A DNA stretch of 58,428 nucleotides, from contig JAHJBA010000055.1 in NCBI GenBank assembly GCA_018813625.1, positions 1-58,428 on the forward strand, in the 5' to 3' direction. The notes beneath the pieces are model-generated. The model saw only the letters and a list, made by a program, of their open reading frames with translations. It had not been told where the DNA came from and made no database searches. Both the position numbers and the translations under genes were made by a program. This stretch comes from Patescibacteria group bacterium (lineage in GTDB: Bacteria; Patescibacteriota; Minisyncoccia; Phycocordibacterales; UBA9973). How positions within the stretch are numbered: the first letter of the stretch is position 1; each line of letters starts with the position of its first letter. Below are positions 8,075-15,465 of this stretch, one piece after another.

Positions 8075-9149
8075 GATTATTGGTATAGGAGAAAGTGAAA
8101 CTAGAGGGATACGGCACGGATATGTCGTAAATTTTGTCGACGCAGTAAACTCAATCAAGAATGCCGTATCTATGGCTGAAAAGATTTCGGGTGTAAAAAT
8201 AAAACGAGCATATGTTTCCATAAACAGCATAACCTTACGAGGAGACACAAGCTCTGGGCTGGCAATCATTTCTAGGACAAACAACGAAATCACCAACTTG
8301 GACGTAAACAAAGCCCTCGAGGATAGTGAAAACAATTTGAGTCTAAGTAATAATAGAAAAATTATTCAAATGTTTCCAATATCTTACAGACTTGACGGCA
8401 AAGAAGTGTTAGGAAAACCAGAGGGAATGTGCGGAACAAAACTCGAAGTAAAGAGTCTCTTTGTAACCTGTTCAAGCCAACATTTAGAAGATCTTGTTTC
8501 TGTTATGGCAGAAGCTGGAATAGAAACCATAGACATAATCGCTTCGTCTGTCGCTGGAAGTAATATCGCCCTCACTAGAAAACAAAAAATGGTAGGATCA
8601 GCTTTAGTTAATATAGGATCCGAAACAGTATCTTTGGCAGTTTTTGAAAATGGGTCACTAATATCGCTTCACTCATTTCCTATTGGTTCTACAGATATTA
8701 CAAACGATATTGCTCTAGGTTTTAAAATCCCACTAGAAAAAGCTGAGAGTTTTAAGCTTGGGCATATTACAGAAGATTATTCAAAGAAAAAATTAAATGA
8801 AATTATAGAAGCACGCTTGTCTGACATCTTCGACCTGGTTGAAAATCATTTAAAAAAGATAAAAAGAAATGAACTCCTACCAGCCGGAATTGTTTTCATT
8901 GGTGGGGGGGCAAATATCCCCTCTCTTGAAGAGTTGTCAAAATCTATACTTAAGCTTCCTTCAAAAATAGGAACAAGCGATCTTTTTACCAATACAAAAA
9001 CTAAACTTAGGGACCCTTCTTGGTTCACTGCTCTTGGTCTAATAACTTCAAGCAAAAACAACGAAGGTCATTCTATAAATTCTCTAACAAGTATCACGAG
9101 AGATCTAAAGAATGCGCTAAAATCAATAATGAAACAACTTTTACCATAA
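7983..9149 (+). CDS. ftsA: Cell division protein FtsA (actin-like)
   Basis: FtsA is an actin-fold ATPase that tethers FtsZ to the membrane. The phosphate-1 motif GIDIGSSTT is at residues 8-16, followed by the 1C subdomain. The second nucleotide-binding sequence is NIGSETVSLAVF and the adenosine motif is VFIGGGANIPSL. The last 15 residues (DLKNALKSIMKQLLP) look like the amphipathic membrane-targeting helix. The length of 388 aa is normal. ftsZ follows, but with its own strong promoter. Confidence 0.96.
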   Translation: MIKNISIGIDIGSSTTRVVVGEFLKGEKNPKIIGIGESETRGIRHGYVVNFVDAVNSIKNAVSMAEKISGVKIKRAYVSINSITLRGDTSSGLAIISRTNNEITNLDVNKALEDSENNLSLSNNRKIIQMFPISYRLDGKEVLGKPEGMCGTKLEVKSLFVTCSSQHLEDLVSVMAEAGIETIDIIASSVAGSNIALTRKQKMVGSALVNIGSETVSLAVFENGSLISLHSFPIGSTDITNDIALGFKIPLEKAESFKLGHITEDYSKKKLNEIIEARLSDIFDLVENHLKKIKRNELLPAGIVFIGGGANIPSLEELSKSILKLPSKIGTSDLFTNTKTKLRDPSWFTALGLITSSKNNEGHSINSLTSITRDLKNALKSIMKQLLP

Positions 9150-9183
9150 TACGAAATATTTAATTTAAGATTAAAATAAAGGC

Positions 9184-9211
9184 TTGCACGGCCTTTTTTT
9201 TCTGGTATGAT
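9184..9211 (+). promoter_or_regulatory. ftsZ promoter
   Basis: The -35 TTGCAC (9184-9189) and extended -10 TGGTATGAT (TATGAT at 9206-9211) have a 16-base spacer. Transcription would start near 9218, giving a leader of about 48 nt. Confidence 0.75.
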
Positions 9212-9265
9212 AGAGCTTATAACAAATCAAGCAAATTTTATTAGCTAGGAAATTAATACAAAAAT

Positions 9266-10471
9266 ATGCCCAAAGTAAATTCAGAAATAGAGAGTTTTGC
9301 CCGCATCAAGGTCATCGGAGTCGGTGGATCCGGTAAGAATGCGCTTAACCATATGATAAGTTCCAAAGTTAAAGGAGTCGAATTTATTTGTATGAATACG
9401 GATACTCAAGATTTGCATAGCTCTCTTGCTGAAAAAAAGATTCATATAGGAAAAACCTTAACAAAAGGCCTAGGTGCTGGGATGGACCCAGAAGTCGGAA
9501 AAAAGGCGGCTGAAGAAACAAAATCAGAAATCCAAGATGCAATCAAGGGAAGCGATATGGTTTTTATTACCTGCGGAATGGGAGGAGGAACAGGCACAGG
9601 AGCAGCTCCAACAGTTGCGAGATCGGCCAAAGAACAAGGTATACTTACTGTTGCCGTGGTGACAAAACCATTCTTCTTCGAAGGAAATCAAAGAATGAAA
9701 ATTGCTGAAAAAGGAATAGAAGATTTGGCAAAAGAAGTTGATGCAATTATAGTAATCCCTAATGACAAACTCCTGCAAATTGCAGACAAAAACACTAATT
9801 TCAAGAATGCTTTTGCAACCTGTGATGATGTTTTACGACAAGCAGTTGAGGGAATTTCAGATCTTATTACAATTCCTGGAATCATAAATGTAGACTTTGC
9901 AGACATAAGGGCAATAATGTCTGACGCGGGATCTGCCCTTATGGGAATAGGTTCAGCTTCGGGAGAAAGGCGTGCAGAGAAGGCTGCTCTTCAAGCAATT
10001 AATTCTCCCCTGCTTGAAGTTTCAATAAATGGTGCAAAAGGAGTTCTTTTCGCTATTTCTGGAGGAGATGATATTACAATTCATGAAATACAAGAAGCGG
10101 CAAAAATAATTACAGAATCAATCGATAAAGACGCAAAGGTTATTTTTGGCACAATCCATAACGATAAATTAAAGAAAGGAGAATTAAAGGTCACGGTCAT
10201 TGCTACAAATTTTCCAACTGATTTGCCGAGAAAGACTCTCTTTAATAACACCTTCAACTCTTCATCAAGCCATGCAACTTCGAAAGAAGAAGCCTTGCCA
10301 TCCGCAAAGAAAGAAATTCACAATAATCTCCAAGGATTAAGCGCAAGTAATAGCGAATTTAGCAAAAAAATTGAAAAAAAACCCGAAATAATAGAAGATA
10401 TAATTATTGATGATGATATAGATAATTGGAGCGCTGTGCCAGCTTTTTTGAGAAGAGATAAAAAGAAATAA
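9266..10471 (+). CDS. ftsZ: Cell division GTPase FtsZ
   Basis: FtsZ is the tubulin-like GTPase that forms the division ring. The N-terminal nucleotide-binding sequence GVGGSGKNALNHM and the tubulin signature GGGTGTGAAP (106-115) are intact. The T7 region and a variable linker (about 320-385) follow. The C-terminal peptide WSAVPAFLRR is the conserved FtsA-binding tail. At 401 aa it is complete. It has its own promoter although it lies directly after ftsA; trxB follows by 4 bases. Confidence 0.98.
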   Translation: MPKVNSEIESFARIKVIGVGGSGKNALNHMISSKVKGVEFICMNTDTQDLHSSLAEKKIHIGKTLTKGLGAGMDPEVGKKAAEETKSEIQDAIKGSDMVFITCGMGGGTGTGAAPTVARSAKEQGILTVAVVTKPFFFEGNQRMKIAEKGIEDLAKEVDAIIVIPNDKLLQIADKNTNFKNAFATCDDVLRQAVEGISDLITIPGIINVDFADIRAIMSDAGSALMGIGSASGERRAEKAALQAINSPLLEVSINGAKGVLFAISGGDDITIHEIQEAAKIITESIDKDAKVIFGTIHNDKLKKGELKVTVIATNFPTDLPRKTLFNNTFNSSSSHATSKEEALPSAKKEIHNNLQGLSASNSEFSKKIEKKPEIIEDIIIDDDIDNWSAVPAFLRRDKKK

Positions 10472-10475
10472 AAAT

Positions 10476-11402
10476 ATGCTATACGATCTGATTATCGTCG
10501 GAGGAGGCCCTGCGGGCTCAGCCGCCGCCATATATGCTTCAAGAAAACGCCTTAATACGCTTTTGATAGCTTCAGAGTTTGGAGGACAATCTGTCGTTTC
10601 AGAAAAAATTTATAATTGGATAGGAACAATAGCCATAGCGGGACAAGAACTAGCAAATAATCTTAAAAATCACGTCATGGCAAACGCAGGCGATGTCTTG
10701 CATACAAAAGAAGGCACAAGAGTTGATTCTGTTTTAAAAAAAGGAGACTCTTTTAGAGTAAAAACCAGCTCCGGTGAGGAATTTGAGGGAAAAACAATTT
10801 TAATAGCAACGGGAAGTAAGCGCAGAAAACTAGAAGCGGAAAATGCTGAACGTCTCGAGCACAAAGGACTTACTTATTGCGCCACTTGTGACGGACCCTT
10901 GTTTGCCGGATCAGACGTCGTGGTTATAGGTGGAGGAAATGCTGCGTTTGAAAGCGCTTCCCAACTCTCCGCTTATTGCAATTCTGTGACAATTTTAAAT
11001 AGAAGTAATGAGTTCAGGGCAGATGAAATAACTGTCGAAAAAGTTTTGAAGAATCCCAGAATAAAGGTGATAAAAAATGCAGTAGTCTCGAAGGTAAAAG
11101 GAGAAAAATTTGTAGAAGGACTTACCTATAAAGAGGTAAATACGGGAGAAGAAAAAGATCTACAGATTACTGGAATTTTTATAGAGATTGGGCAAATTCC
11201 AAATACTGATTTTGTAAAAGATATTGTTCCACTAGATAATGTCGGCAGAATCAAGATAGACCCATGGACTGGAAAAACAGAAACTCCGGGCGTCTGGGCC
11301 GCCGGCGATTGCACTAATGTCCTGTATCACCAAAACAACATCGCCGCTGGCGATGCTGTTAAAGCCCTTGAAGATATTTACCTAAATCTTCACACAAAAT
11401 AA
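10476..11402 (+). CDS. trxB: Thioredoxin reductase
   Basis: This FAD/NADPH enzyme reduces thioredoxin. The FAD-binding motif GGGPAG is at residues 9-14. The redox-active pair CATC is at Cys135-Cys138. The NADPH motif is GGGNAAFE, and the C-terminal FAD motif GVWAAGDCTN is present. The length of 308 aa is typical. It follows ftsZ by four bases without a Shine-Dalgarno sequence. A glutaredoxin-like protein is encoded 8 kb away. Confidence 0.96.
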   Translation: MLYDLIIVGGGPAGSAAAIYASRKRLNTLLIASEFGGQSVVSEKIYNWIGTIAIAGQELANNLKNHVMANAGDVLHTKEGTRVDSVLKKGDSFRVKTSSGEEFEGKTILIATGSKRRKLEAENAERLEHKGLTYCATCDGPLFAGSDVVVIGGGNAAFESASQLSAYCNSVTILNRSNEFRADEITVEKVLKNPRIKVIKNAVVSKVKGEKFVEGLTYKEVNTGEEKDLQITGIFIEIGQIPNTDFVKDIVPLDNVGRIKIDPWTGKTETPGVWAAGDCTNVLYHQNNIAAGDAVKALEDIYLNLHTK

Positions 11403-11409
11403 ATAATTG

Positions 11410-11640
11410 CGGAGGCGGTGACCTGCCTGCCGGCAGGCAGGGATTCAAACTTACGATTGGGTTTCCCCAATGCCGGTTTTTGAATTCTGAAAAAAAGCGG
11501 AGGGTACAGGACTTGAACCTGTAAGGGCTTTCGCCCGCTGGTTTTCGAAACCAGTGCATTACCATTCTGCCAACCCTCCGCTTTTTTTCAGAACATTCAA
11601 CTTCATCCCGCCACGGCGGGGCAAGCTCAGCCACGCCTCC
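11410..11640 (-). pseudogene. Split serine-type tRNA surrounding tRNA-Ser(CGA)
   Basis: Outside the intact tRNA-Ser lie what look like two halves of a second class II tRNA on the same strand. The 5' half starts GGAGGCGTGGCTGAGC at 11640. The 3' half has a long variable arm (ATTGGG-GAAA-CCCAAT), a T-loop TTTGAATC and a closing acceptor CGCCTCC plus discriminator G at 11410. A GC-rich palindrome interrupts the D-loop (11607-11620) and another interrupts the T-stem (CCTGCCTGCCGGCAGGCAGG, 11422-11441). The 5' side of the anticodon arm is missing or replaced. It is most likely a disrupted tRNA gene. I cannot name its anticodon. Confidence 0.5.
11498..11579 (-). tRNA. tRNA-Ser(CGA)
   Basis: The cloverleaf is complete. 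The acceptor is GGAGGGT/ACCCTCC with discriminator G. The D-arm is GCAGAATGGTAATGC. The anticodon stem is CTGGT/ACCAG with loop TTCGAAA (anticodon CGA). A long variable arm CGGGCGAAAGCCC follows, and the T-loop is TTCAAGT. CCA is not encoded. The flanks GAAAAAAAGC and GCTTTTTTTC are complementary and extend the acceptor helix on both sides. Confidence 0.93.
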
Positions 11641-11664
11641 TCGCACTTTTTAATCTATCATTTT

Positions 11665-11691
11665 TTGCGATTTTTTCAAAAATAATATAAT
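11665..11691 (+). promoter_or_regulatory. Probable promoter for the tRNA-Glu region
   Basis: TTGCGA (11665-11670) and TATAAT (11686-11691) have a 15-base spacer. This would transcribe the tRNA remnant and then tRNA-Glu. Confidence 0.45.
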
Positions 11692-11703
11692 ATATACCTC
11701 ATT

Positions 11704-11760
11704 GGCCCTATCGTCTAACCAACTGGACTATAGCGGACATCGACTTTTCGAAAGTCAAAG
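11704..11760 (+). pseudogene. tRNA remnant (5' part only)
   Basis: The first 16 bases, GGCCCTATCGTCTAAC, are identical to the start of the tRNA-Glu gene 95 bases downstream. An expanded D-arm and an anticodon-like arm (CGACT TTTCGAA AGTCA) follow. No T-arm or 3' acceptor strand follows, so it cannot form a tRNA. It is probably a decayed tandem duplicate or hybrid. Confidence 0.6.
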
Positions 11761-11798
11761 TTATTAAAAAATTTTGTTTTAATTTTGAAATCATATAT

Positions 11799-11870
11799 GG
11801 CCCTATCGTCTAACGGTTAGGACATCGGCTTTTCAAGCCGGTAATCCGGGTTCGATTCCCGGTAGGGTCA
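11799..11870 (+). tRNA. tRNA-Glu(TTC)
   Basis: The acceptor is GGCCCTA/TAGGGTC with one G-U pair. The D-arm is GTCTAACGGTTAGGAC. The anticodon arm is TCGGC TTTTCAA GCCGG (anticodon TTC). The T-arm is CCGGG TTCGATT CCCGG and the discriminator is A. CCA is not encoded. A terminator follows within 30 bases. Confidence 0.96.
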
Positions 11871-11895
11871 CCTAAAGAGAGATTTGCTCAAAATT

Positions 11896-11921
11896 AAAAA
11901 ACCCCAGAAGGGGCTTTTTTT
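11896..11921 (+). terminator. Intrinsic terminator after tRNA-Glu
   Basis: The stem CCCC-AGAA-GGGG, preceded by AAAAAA and followed by C then TTTTTTT, ends the tRNA unit. The flanking A-run means it can also stop the convergent 68-residue gene. Confidence 0.8.
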
Positions 11922-11926
11922 AATTT

Positions 11927-12133
11927 TTATTTCCTTATTTTTTCTGCAAGATTAAACAGACACATGGTCTGTATCAACAGGATAGCACCCACTATTGCTA
12001 GCGGAACAGCTATCCATGTACAAACAGAAGAAACAAGCGGAGCGGGAATGAGAAGGAAAGAACCTAAAAGACCGCGACAAACAGCCCTCTTTTCCAACCT
12101 CTCCACCATTGGAGAAAACTTACTTTCTGTCAT
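11927..12133 (-). CDS. Small two-helix membrane protein, unknown function
   Basis: I do not recognise this 68-residue protein. It has a charged N-terminus (about 1-20), a hydrophobic segment with Pro and Ser (about 21-45), a second hydrophobic segment (about 42-62), and a basic end. It lies alone between the tRNA-Glu terminator and the divergent glmU-like gene, and it ends inside the terminator's T-rich flank. Coding status is plausible but not proven. Confidence 0.5.
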   Translation of the reverse strand: MTESKFSPMVERLEKRAVCRGLLGSFLLIPAPLVSSVCTWIAVPLAIVGAILLIQTMCLFNLAEKIRK

Positions 12134-12219
12134 AATATAGTTTTTTAAAAATTTTCAATAGAACAAACTTAAAATCAAAATACCATAAAATGGATATAAA
12201 GTAAAGAGGGATCTTTTTA

Positions 12220-12248
12220 TTGAAAACATCTCCCCTGTTCTGTATAAT
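12220..12248 (+). promoter_or_regulatory. Promoter of the GlmU-like gene (leaderless type)
   Basis: TTGAAA (12220-12225) and a perfect TATAAT (12243-12248) have a 17-base spacer. The ATG begins at 12257, 8 bases after the -10 box, so the transcript should start at or next to the ATG. Confidence 0.8.
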
Positions 12249-12256
12249 CTCAAAAT

Positions 12257-13003
12257 ATGAGTAAAAATAGAAAAATAAAAATTGTGATTTTAGCCGCCGG
12301 CAAGGGAACAAGAATGGAAAGCGACCTACCAAAAGTTTTGGCGCCCCTTAAGGGAAAAAATATGATCAGACATGTGATTGAATCAGTGCAGAAAGCTTCT
12401 AATGAGAAACCTATAGCTATAATCGGACACAAAGCAGAGCTCGTACAATCTGACCTAGGAGATTTGTGCTTCTATGTATTGCAAAAAGAACAGCTTGGGA
12501 CAGGACACGCCGTTTCCTGCGCAAAGGGAGATTGTGAAGGAGCAGAAGACATCGTGGTATTATCCGGTGACCAGCCTTTTATAAAAGCTGAAACAATAAA
12601 AAATCTAATAGAAAAACATTTAGAAACTGGGGCAAAGATAACTTTAGCTACGACAATACCATTAGATTTTTCAGACTGGAAAAAAGCTTTTTTGGTTTAC
12701 GGCAGAATTTTAAGAGAAAACGGAAAAATTATAGGTATTCGCGAATTCAAAAATGCCACAGACAAAGAAAAAGAAATCAAAGAAGTTAATACTGGTTGTT
12801 ATATGTTTAATGCGGACTGGCTTTGGAAAAATTTAGATAAAATAGAAAACAAAAATGCGCAAGGAGAATATTATTTAACGGATCTTTTTCATATTGCATT
12901 TGAAAATGGCGACAAGATAGAGAGTATAGAAATAGAACCTCATGAAGCATTAGGAGCAAATACAAAAGAAGACCTTGAAGTTCTTGAGAACTTTGCTGTA
13001 TAA
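12257..13003 (+). CDS. glmU: GlmU-type N-acetylglucosamine-1-phosphate uridylyltransferase (N-terminal domain only)
   Basis: This nucleotidyltransferase should make UDP-GlcNAc from UTP and GlcNAc-1-P. The sugar-nucleotidyltransferase signature LAAGKGTRM is at about residues 12-20 and LPKVLAPL follows. The substrate region is QLGTGHAV, and SGDQP replaces the usual GDVP. At 248 aa it lacks the left-handed beta-helix acetyltransferase half of bifunctional GlmU, so GlcN-1-P acetylation would need another protein. The product feeds MurG and MraY substrates encoded elsewhere in the window. A different NDP-sugar pyrophosphorylase specificity is possible. Confidence 0.8.
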   Translation: MSKNRKIKIVILAAGKGTRMESDLPKVLAPLKGKNMIRHVIESVQKASNEKPIAIIGHKAELVQSDLGDLCFYVLQKEQLGTGHAVSCAKGDCEGAEDIVVLSGDQPFIKAETIKNLIEKHLETGAKITLATTIPLDFSDWKKAFLVYGRILRENGKIIGIREFKNATDKEKEIKEVNTGCYMFNADWLWKNLDKIENKNAQGEYYLTDLFHIAFENGDKIESIEIEPHEALGANTKEDLEVLENFAV

Positions 13004-13004
13004 T
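12975..13004 (+). promoter_or_regulatory. Possible gdhA promoter in the glmU 3' end
   Basis: TTGAAG (12975-12980) and TATAAT (12999-13004) have an 18-base spacer. The predicted leader is about 20 nt to the ATG at 13034. Confidence 0.5.
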
Positions 13005-13033
13005 TAACACTTAATAATTAAATTTTTCTAAAA

Positions 13034-14251
13034 ATGCAAAACCCATTTCAAAATGCGATGTCGCAGTTAGACAAGGTCGCAAATATTAAAAATTTCGGTG
13101 AAGAGTTTATCGCTCGCCTTCGCCACCCAGATAGAGATATAAGAATCTCAATCCCCGTAAAAATGGACAACGGGCAATTAAAAATTTTTGAGGGATACAG
13201 AGTCGAATATAATAATGTTCTGGGACCATACAAGGGTGGAATAAGGTATCACCAAGATACCGAAATAAATGAGGTGAAAGCACTAGCTTTTTGGATGGCA
13301 TTAAAATGCGCCGTTGCAGGAATTCCTATGGGCGGAGGCAAGGGTGGAATCACGGTCAATCCAAGGGAATTATCAAAAGGAGAGCTCGAAAGACTTTCGC
13401 GCGGATGGATCCAAAAGCTTTCAGATATTTTAGGACCAATGAAAGATGTGCCTGCCCCTGACGTGAACACAACTCCTGAAATAATGGATTGGATGGCTGA
13501 TGAGTTTGAAAAAATAACCGGTGATAAAACAAGAGCAGTTATAACCGGAAAACCACTAGGAAAAGGAGGATCAGAGGGACGAGGCACAGCAACAGCCCAA
13601 GGAGGATTTTTTGTTTTTGAGTCTCTAAAAAAAGATATAAATCTTCCAGAAAAATGCAAAGTCGCAGTTCAGGGCTTCGGAAATGCAGGATCTTATGCTG
13701 CTCTCATTTGGAAAAAAGCAGGCCACAATGTAGTTACCGTTTCTGACTCTAAGGGAGGAATTTACAATCCCGATGGGCTTGATATAGAAAAATTAATGGA
13801 ATATAAAAAAACTACCGGTTCCCTTTCAGGATTTCCAGAATCTAAAGAGATAACAAACGAAGAGGTACTACAAACAGAATGTGATCTTTTAATACCAGCT
13901 GCATTTGAAAACCAGATAACAGCCGAGAATGCCGATAAAATCAAAGCTAAGGCGATATTAGAGCTTGCTAATGGTCCCATAACGCCGGAAGCAGATGAAA
14001 TTTTATTCAAAAAAGGAGTTTCGGTTATCCCAGATATTTTAGCAAACTCCGGTGGAGTTACCGTTTCCTATTTCGAATGGGATCAAAATTTAAAAAATGA
14101 GCATTGGAGTGAAAAAGAAGTTTTTGATAAGCTACAGCCAATACTTGATGATTCTGCTAAAAAAATCTTAGTAAAATCAAAAGAATCAAATACAGATCTA
14201 CGTCGTGGCGCATTTATTTTAGCTCTTGAGAGAATTCAAGAAAAAATGTAA
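13034..14251 (+). CDS. gdhA: Glutamate dehydrogenase (Glu/Leu/Phe/Val dehydrogenase family)
   Basis: This enzyme interconverts glutamate and 2-oxoglutarate plus ammonia using NAD(P). The substrate-binding blocks GPYKGGIRYH and PMGGGKGG are present, the latter with the catalytic lysine region. They are followed by PAPDVNT and a C-terminal Rossmann domain with GFGNAGSYAA. The length of 405 aa fits hexameric GDH. Glutamate metabolism also appears 10 kb away as methylaspartate ammonia-lyase. Leucine dehydrogenase is less likely from the length and motifs. Confidence 0.93.
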   Translation: MQNPFQNAMSQLDKVANIKNFGEEFIARLRHPDRDIRISIPVKMDNGQLKIFEGYRVEYNNVLGPYKGGIRYHQDTEINEVKALAFWMALKCAVAGIPMGGGKGGITVNPRELSKGELERLSRGWIQKLSDILGPMKDVPAPDVNTTPEIMDWMADEFEKITGDKTRAVITGKPLGKGGSEGRGTATAQGGFFVFESLKKDINLPEKCKVAVQGFGNAGSYAALIWKKAGHNVVTVSDSKGGIYNPDGLDIEKLMEYKKTTGSLSGFPESKEITNEEVLQTECDLLIPAAFENQITAENADKIKAKAILELANGPITPEADEILFKKGVSVIPDILANSGGVTVSYFEWDQNLKNEHWSEKEVFDKLQPILDDSAKKILVKSKESNTDLRRGAFILALERIQEKM

Positions 14252-14280
14252 TATCAAAAAATAGATTGATTTTATCTTTT

Positions 14281-14353
14281 GCGCGGTTAGCTCAGTTGGT
14301 AGAGCGACCCCTTGACGTGGGGTAGGTCACAGGTTCGAATCCTGTATCGCGCA
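14281..14353 (+). tRNA. tRNA-Val(GAC)
   Basis: The acceptor is GCGCGGT/ATCGCGC and the D-arm is GCTCAGTTGGTAGAGC. The anticodon arm is ACCCC TTGACGT GGGGT (anticodon GAC). The T-arm is ACAGG TTCGAAT CCTGT and the discriminator is A. CCA is not encoded. The tsaD ATG begins two bases after the discriminator, so both are almost certainly on one transcript. Confidence 0.97.
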
Positions 14354-14354
14354 C

Positions 14355-15446
14355 ATGAAAATTTTAAGTATAGAAACATCCTGCGACGAAACAGGAGTAA
14401 GTATGTTGGAGGCAAAAGGCGGAACAAAGAACCCGTCTTTTAAGATTTTGGCAGAAAGTTTGAATTCTCAAGTTAAAATTCATGCTCCTTTTGGAGGAGT
14501 TTACCCTTCCCTTGCAAAACGAGAACATATAAAAAACTTGCCCATACTTCTCGAAAGAACGCTCAAAAAATCAAACCTCTCTAAGAAAGAAAAACCTGTA
14601 GATCTAATTGCTGTCACCTATGGTCCAGGACTTGAACCAGCGCTTTGGACGGGTATCGTTTTCGCAAAAGAACTTGCAAAAAAGTGGGATGTTCCACTTA
14701 TGCCCGTAAATCATATGGAGGGACACATCTTTTCTGTCTTTGGAAAACAAAAAGGGAAATTTGTAATCCCTAAAATAAAATTTCCTATTATTTCCCTTCT
14801 TGTTTCTGGTGGACATACAGAACTCGTATTGGTGGAAGATTGGGGAAAATATAAAATAATCGGTGAAACTCTAGATGACGCAGCTGGAGAAGCATTTGAT
14901 AAGGTTGCGCGAATGCTTGAACTTCCCTATCCCGGCGGACCGGAAATATCTCGCTTGGCAAGCCAAGCTCGAAAATTACGAATTAAAAATTATGAATTAA
15001 AAATTAAATTACCCCGCCCAATGATGTACAGTAAAAATTTTGATTTTTCTTTTTCTGGATTAAAAACAGCAGTACTCTATCTTATTCGTGATTTGAAAAA
15101 AGAAAATCCTAATATTTTAAAAAATGAAAAAATAAAGCAAGCAATCGCGCTAGAATTTGAAAATGCGGTCGTAGAAACTCTAGTATATAAAACTAAAAAA
15201 GCTATCGAAAAGTACAATATCAAAACCGTAATCCTAGCAGGAGGAGTATCCGCAAACAAATATTTGATAAAACAGTTAAAGAAAATCACAAAAGGCAGCC
15301 AGTCTTTTCTTTTTCCATATAAAAAACTTGCTACCGATAATTCTATAATGATAGGAATGGCTGGCTATTTAAAATATTTAAATAATAAAAAAGGCGTCGC
15401 AATAAAACTTAGCAAAATAAAAGCTGAAGGTGGATTAAGACTATAA
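14355..15446 (+). CDS. tsaD: tRNA N6-adenosine threonylcarbamoyltransferase TsaD
   Basis: TsaD transfers the threonylcarbamoyl group to A37 of ANN-decoding tRNAs (t6A). The ASKHA start IETSCDETGVS is at about residues 6-16. The metal-binding HMEGH lies near residue 120, and SGGHTELV, the GEAFDK region and AGGVSANKYL follow. At 363 aa it is complete. The start lies one base after tRNA-Val, so cleavage of the tRNA 3' end would leave an mRNA with almost no leader. valS follows by 19 bases. Confidence 0.96.
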   Translation: MKILSIETSCDETGVSMLEAKGGTKNPSFKILAESLNSQVKIHAPFGGVYPSLAKREHIKNLPILLERTLKKSNLSKKEKPVDLIAVTYGPGLEPALWTGIVFAKELAKKWDVPLMPVNHMEGHIFSVFGKQKGKFVIPKIKFPIISLLVSGGHTELVLVEDWGKYKIIGETLDDAAGEAFDKVARMLELPYPGGPEISRLASQARKLRIKNYELKIKLPRPMMYSKNFDFSFSGLKTAVLYLIRDLKKENPNILKNEKIKQAIALEFENAVVETLVYKTKKAIEKYNIKTVILAGGVSANKYLIKQLKKITKGSQSFLFPYKKLATDNSIMIGMAGYLKYLNNKKGVAIKLSKIKAEGGLRL

Positions 15447-15450
15447 AAAA

Positions 15451-15459
15451 TGCTATTAT
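15451..15459 (+). promoter_or_regulatory. Extended -10 promoter before valS (leaderless type)
   Basis: TGC-TATTAT (TATTAT at 15454-15459) ends 6 bases before the valS ATG. No good -35 box is visible, as is common for extended -10 promoters. Confidence 0.5.
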
Positions 15460-15465
15460 TTTGTT

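Noticed and set aside
11359..11646. A 95-codon minus-strand ORF across the tRNA-Ser locus.
   Set aside because: It reads through the intact tRNA and its palindromes and encodes no plausible protein.
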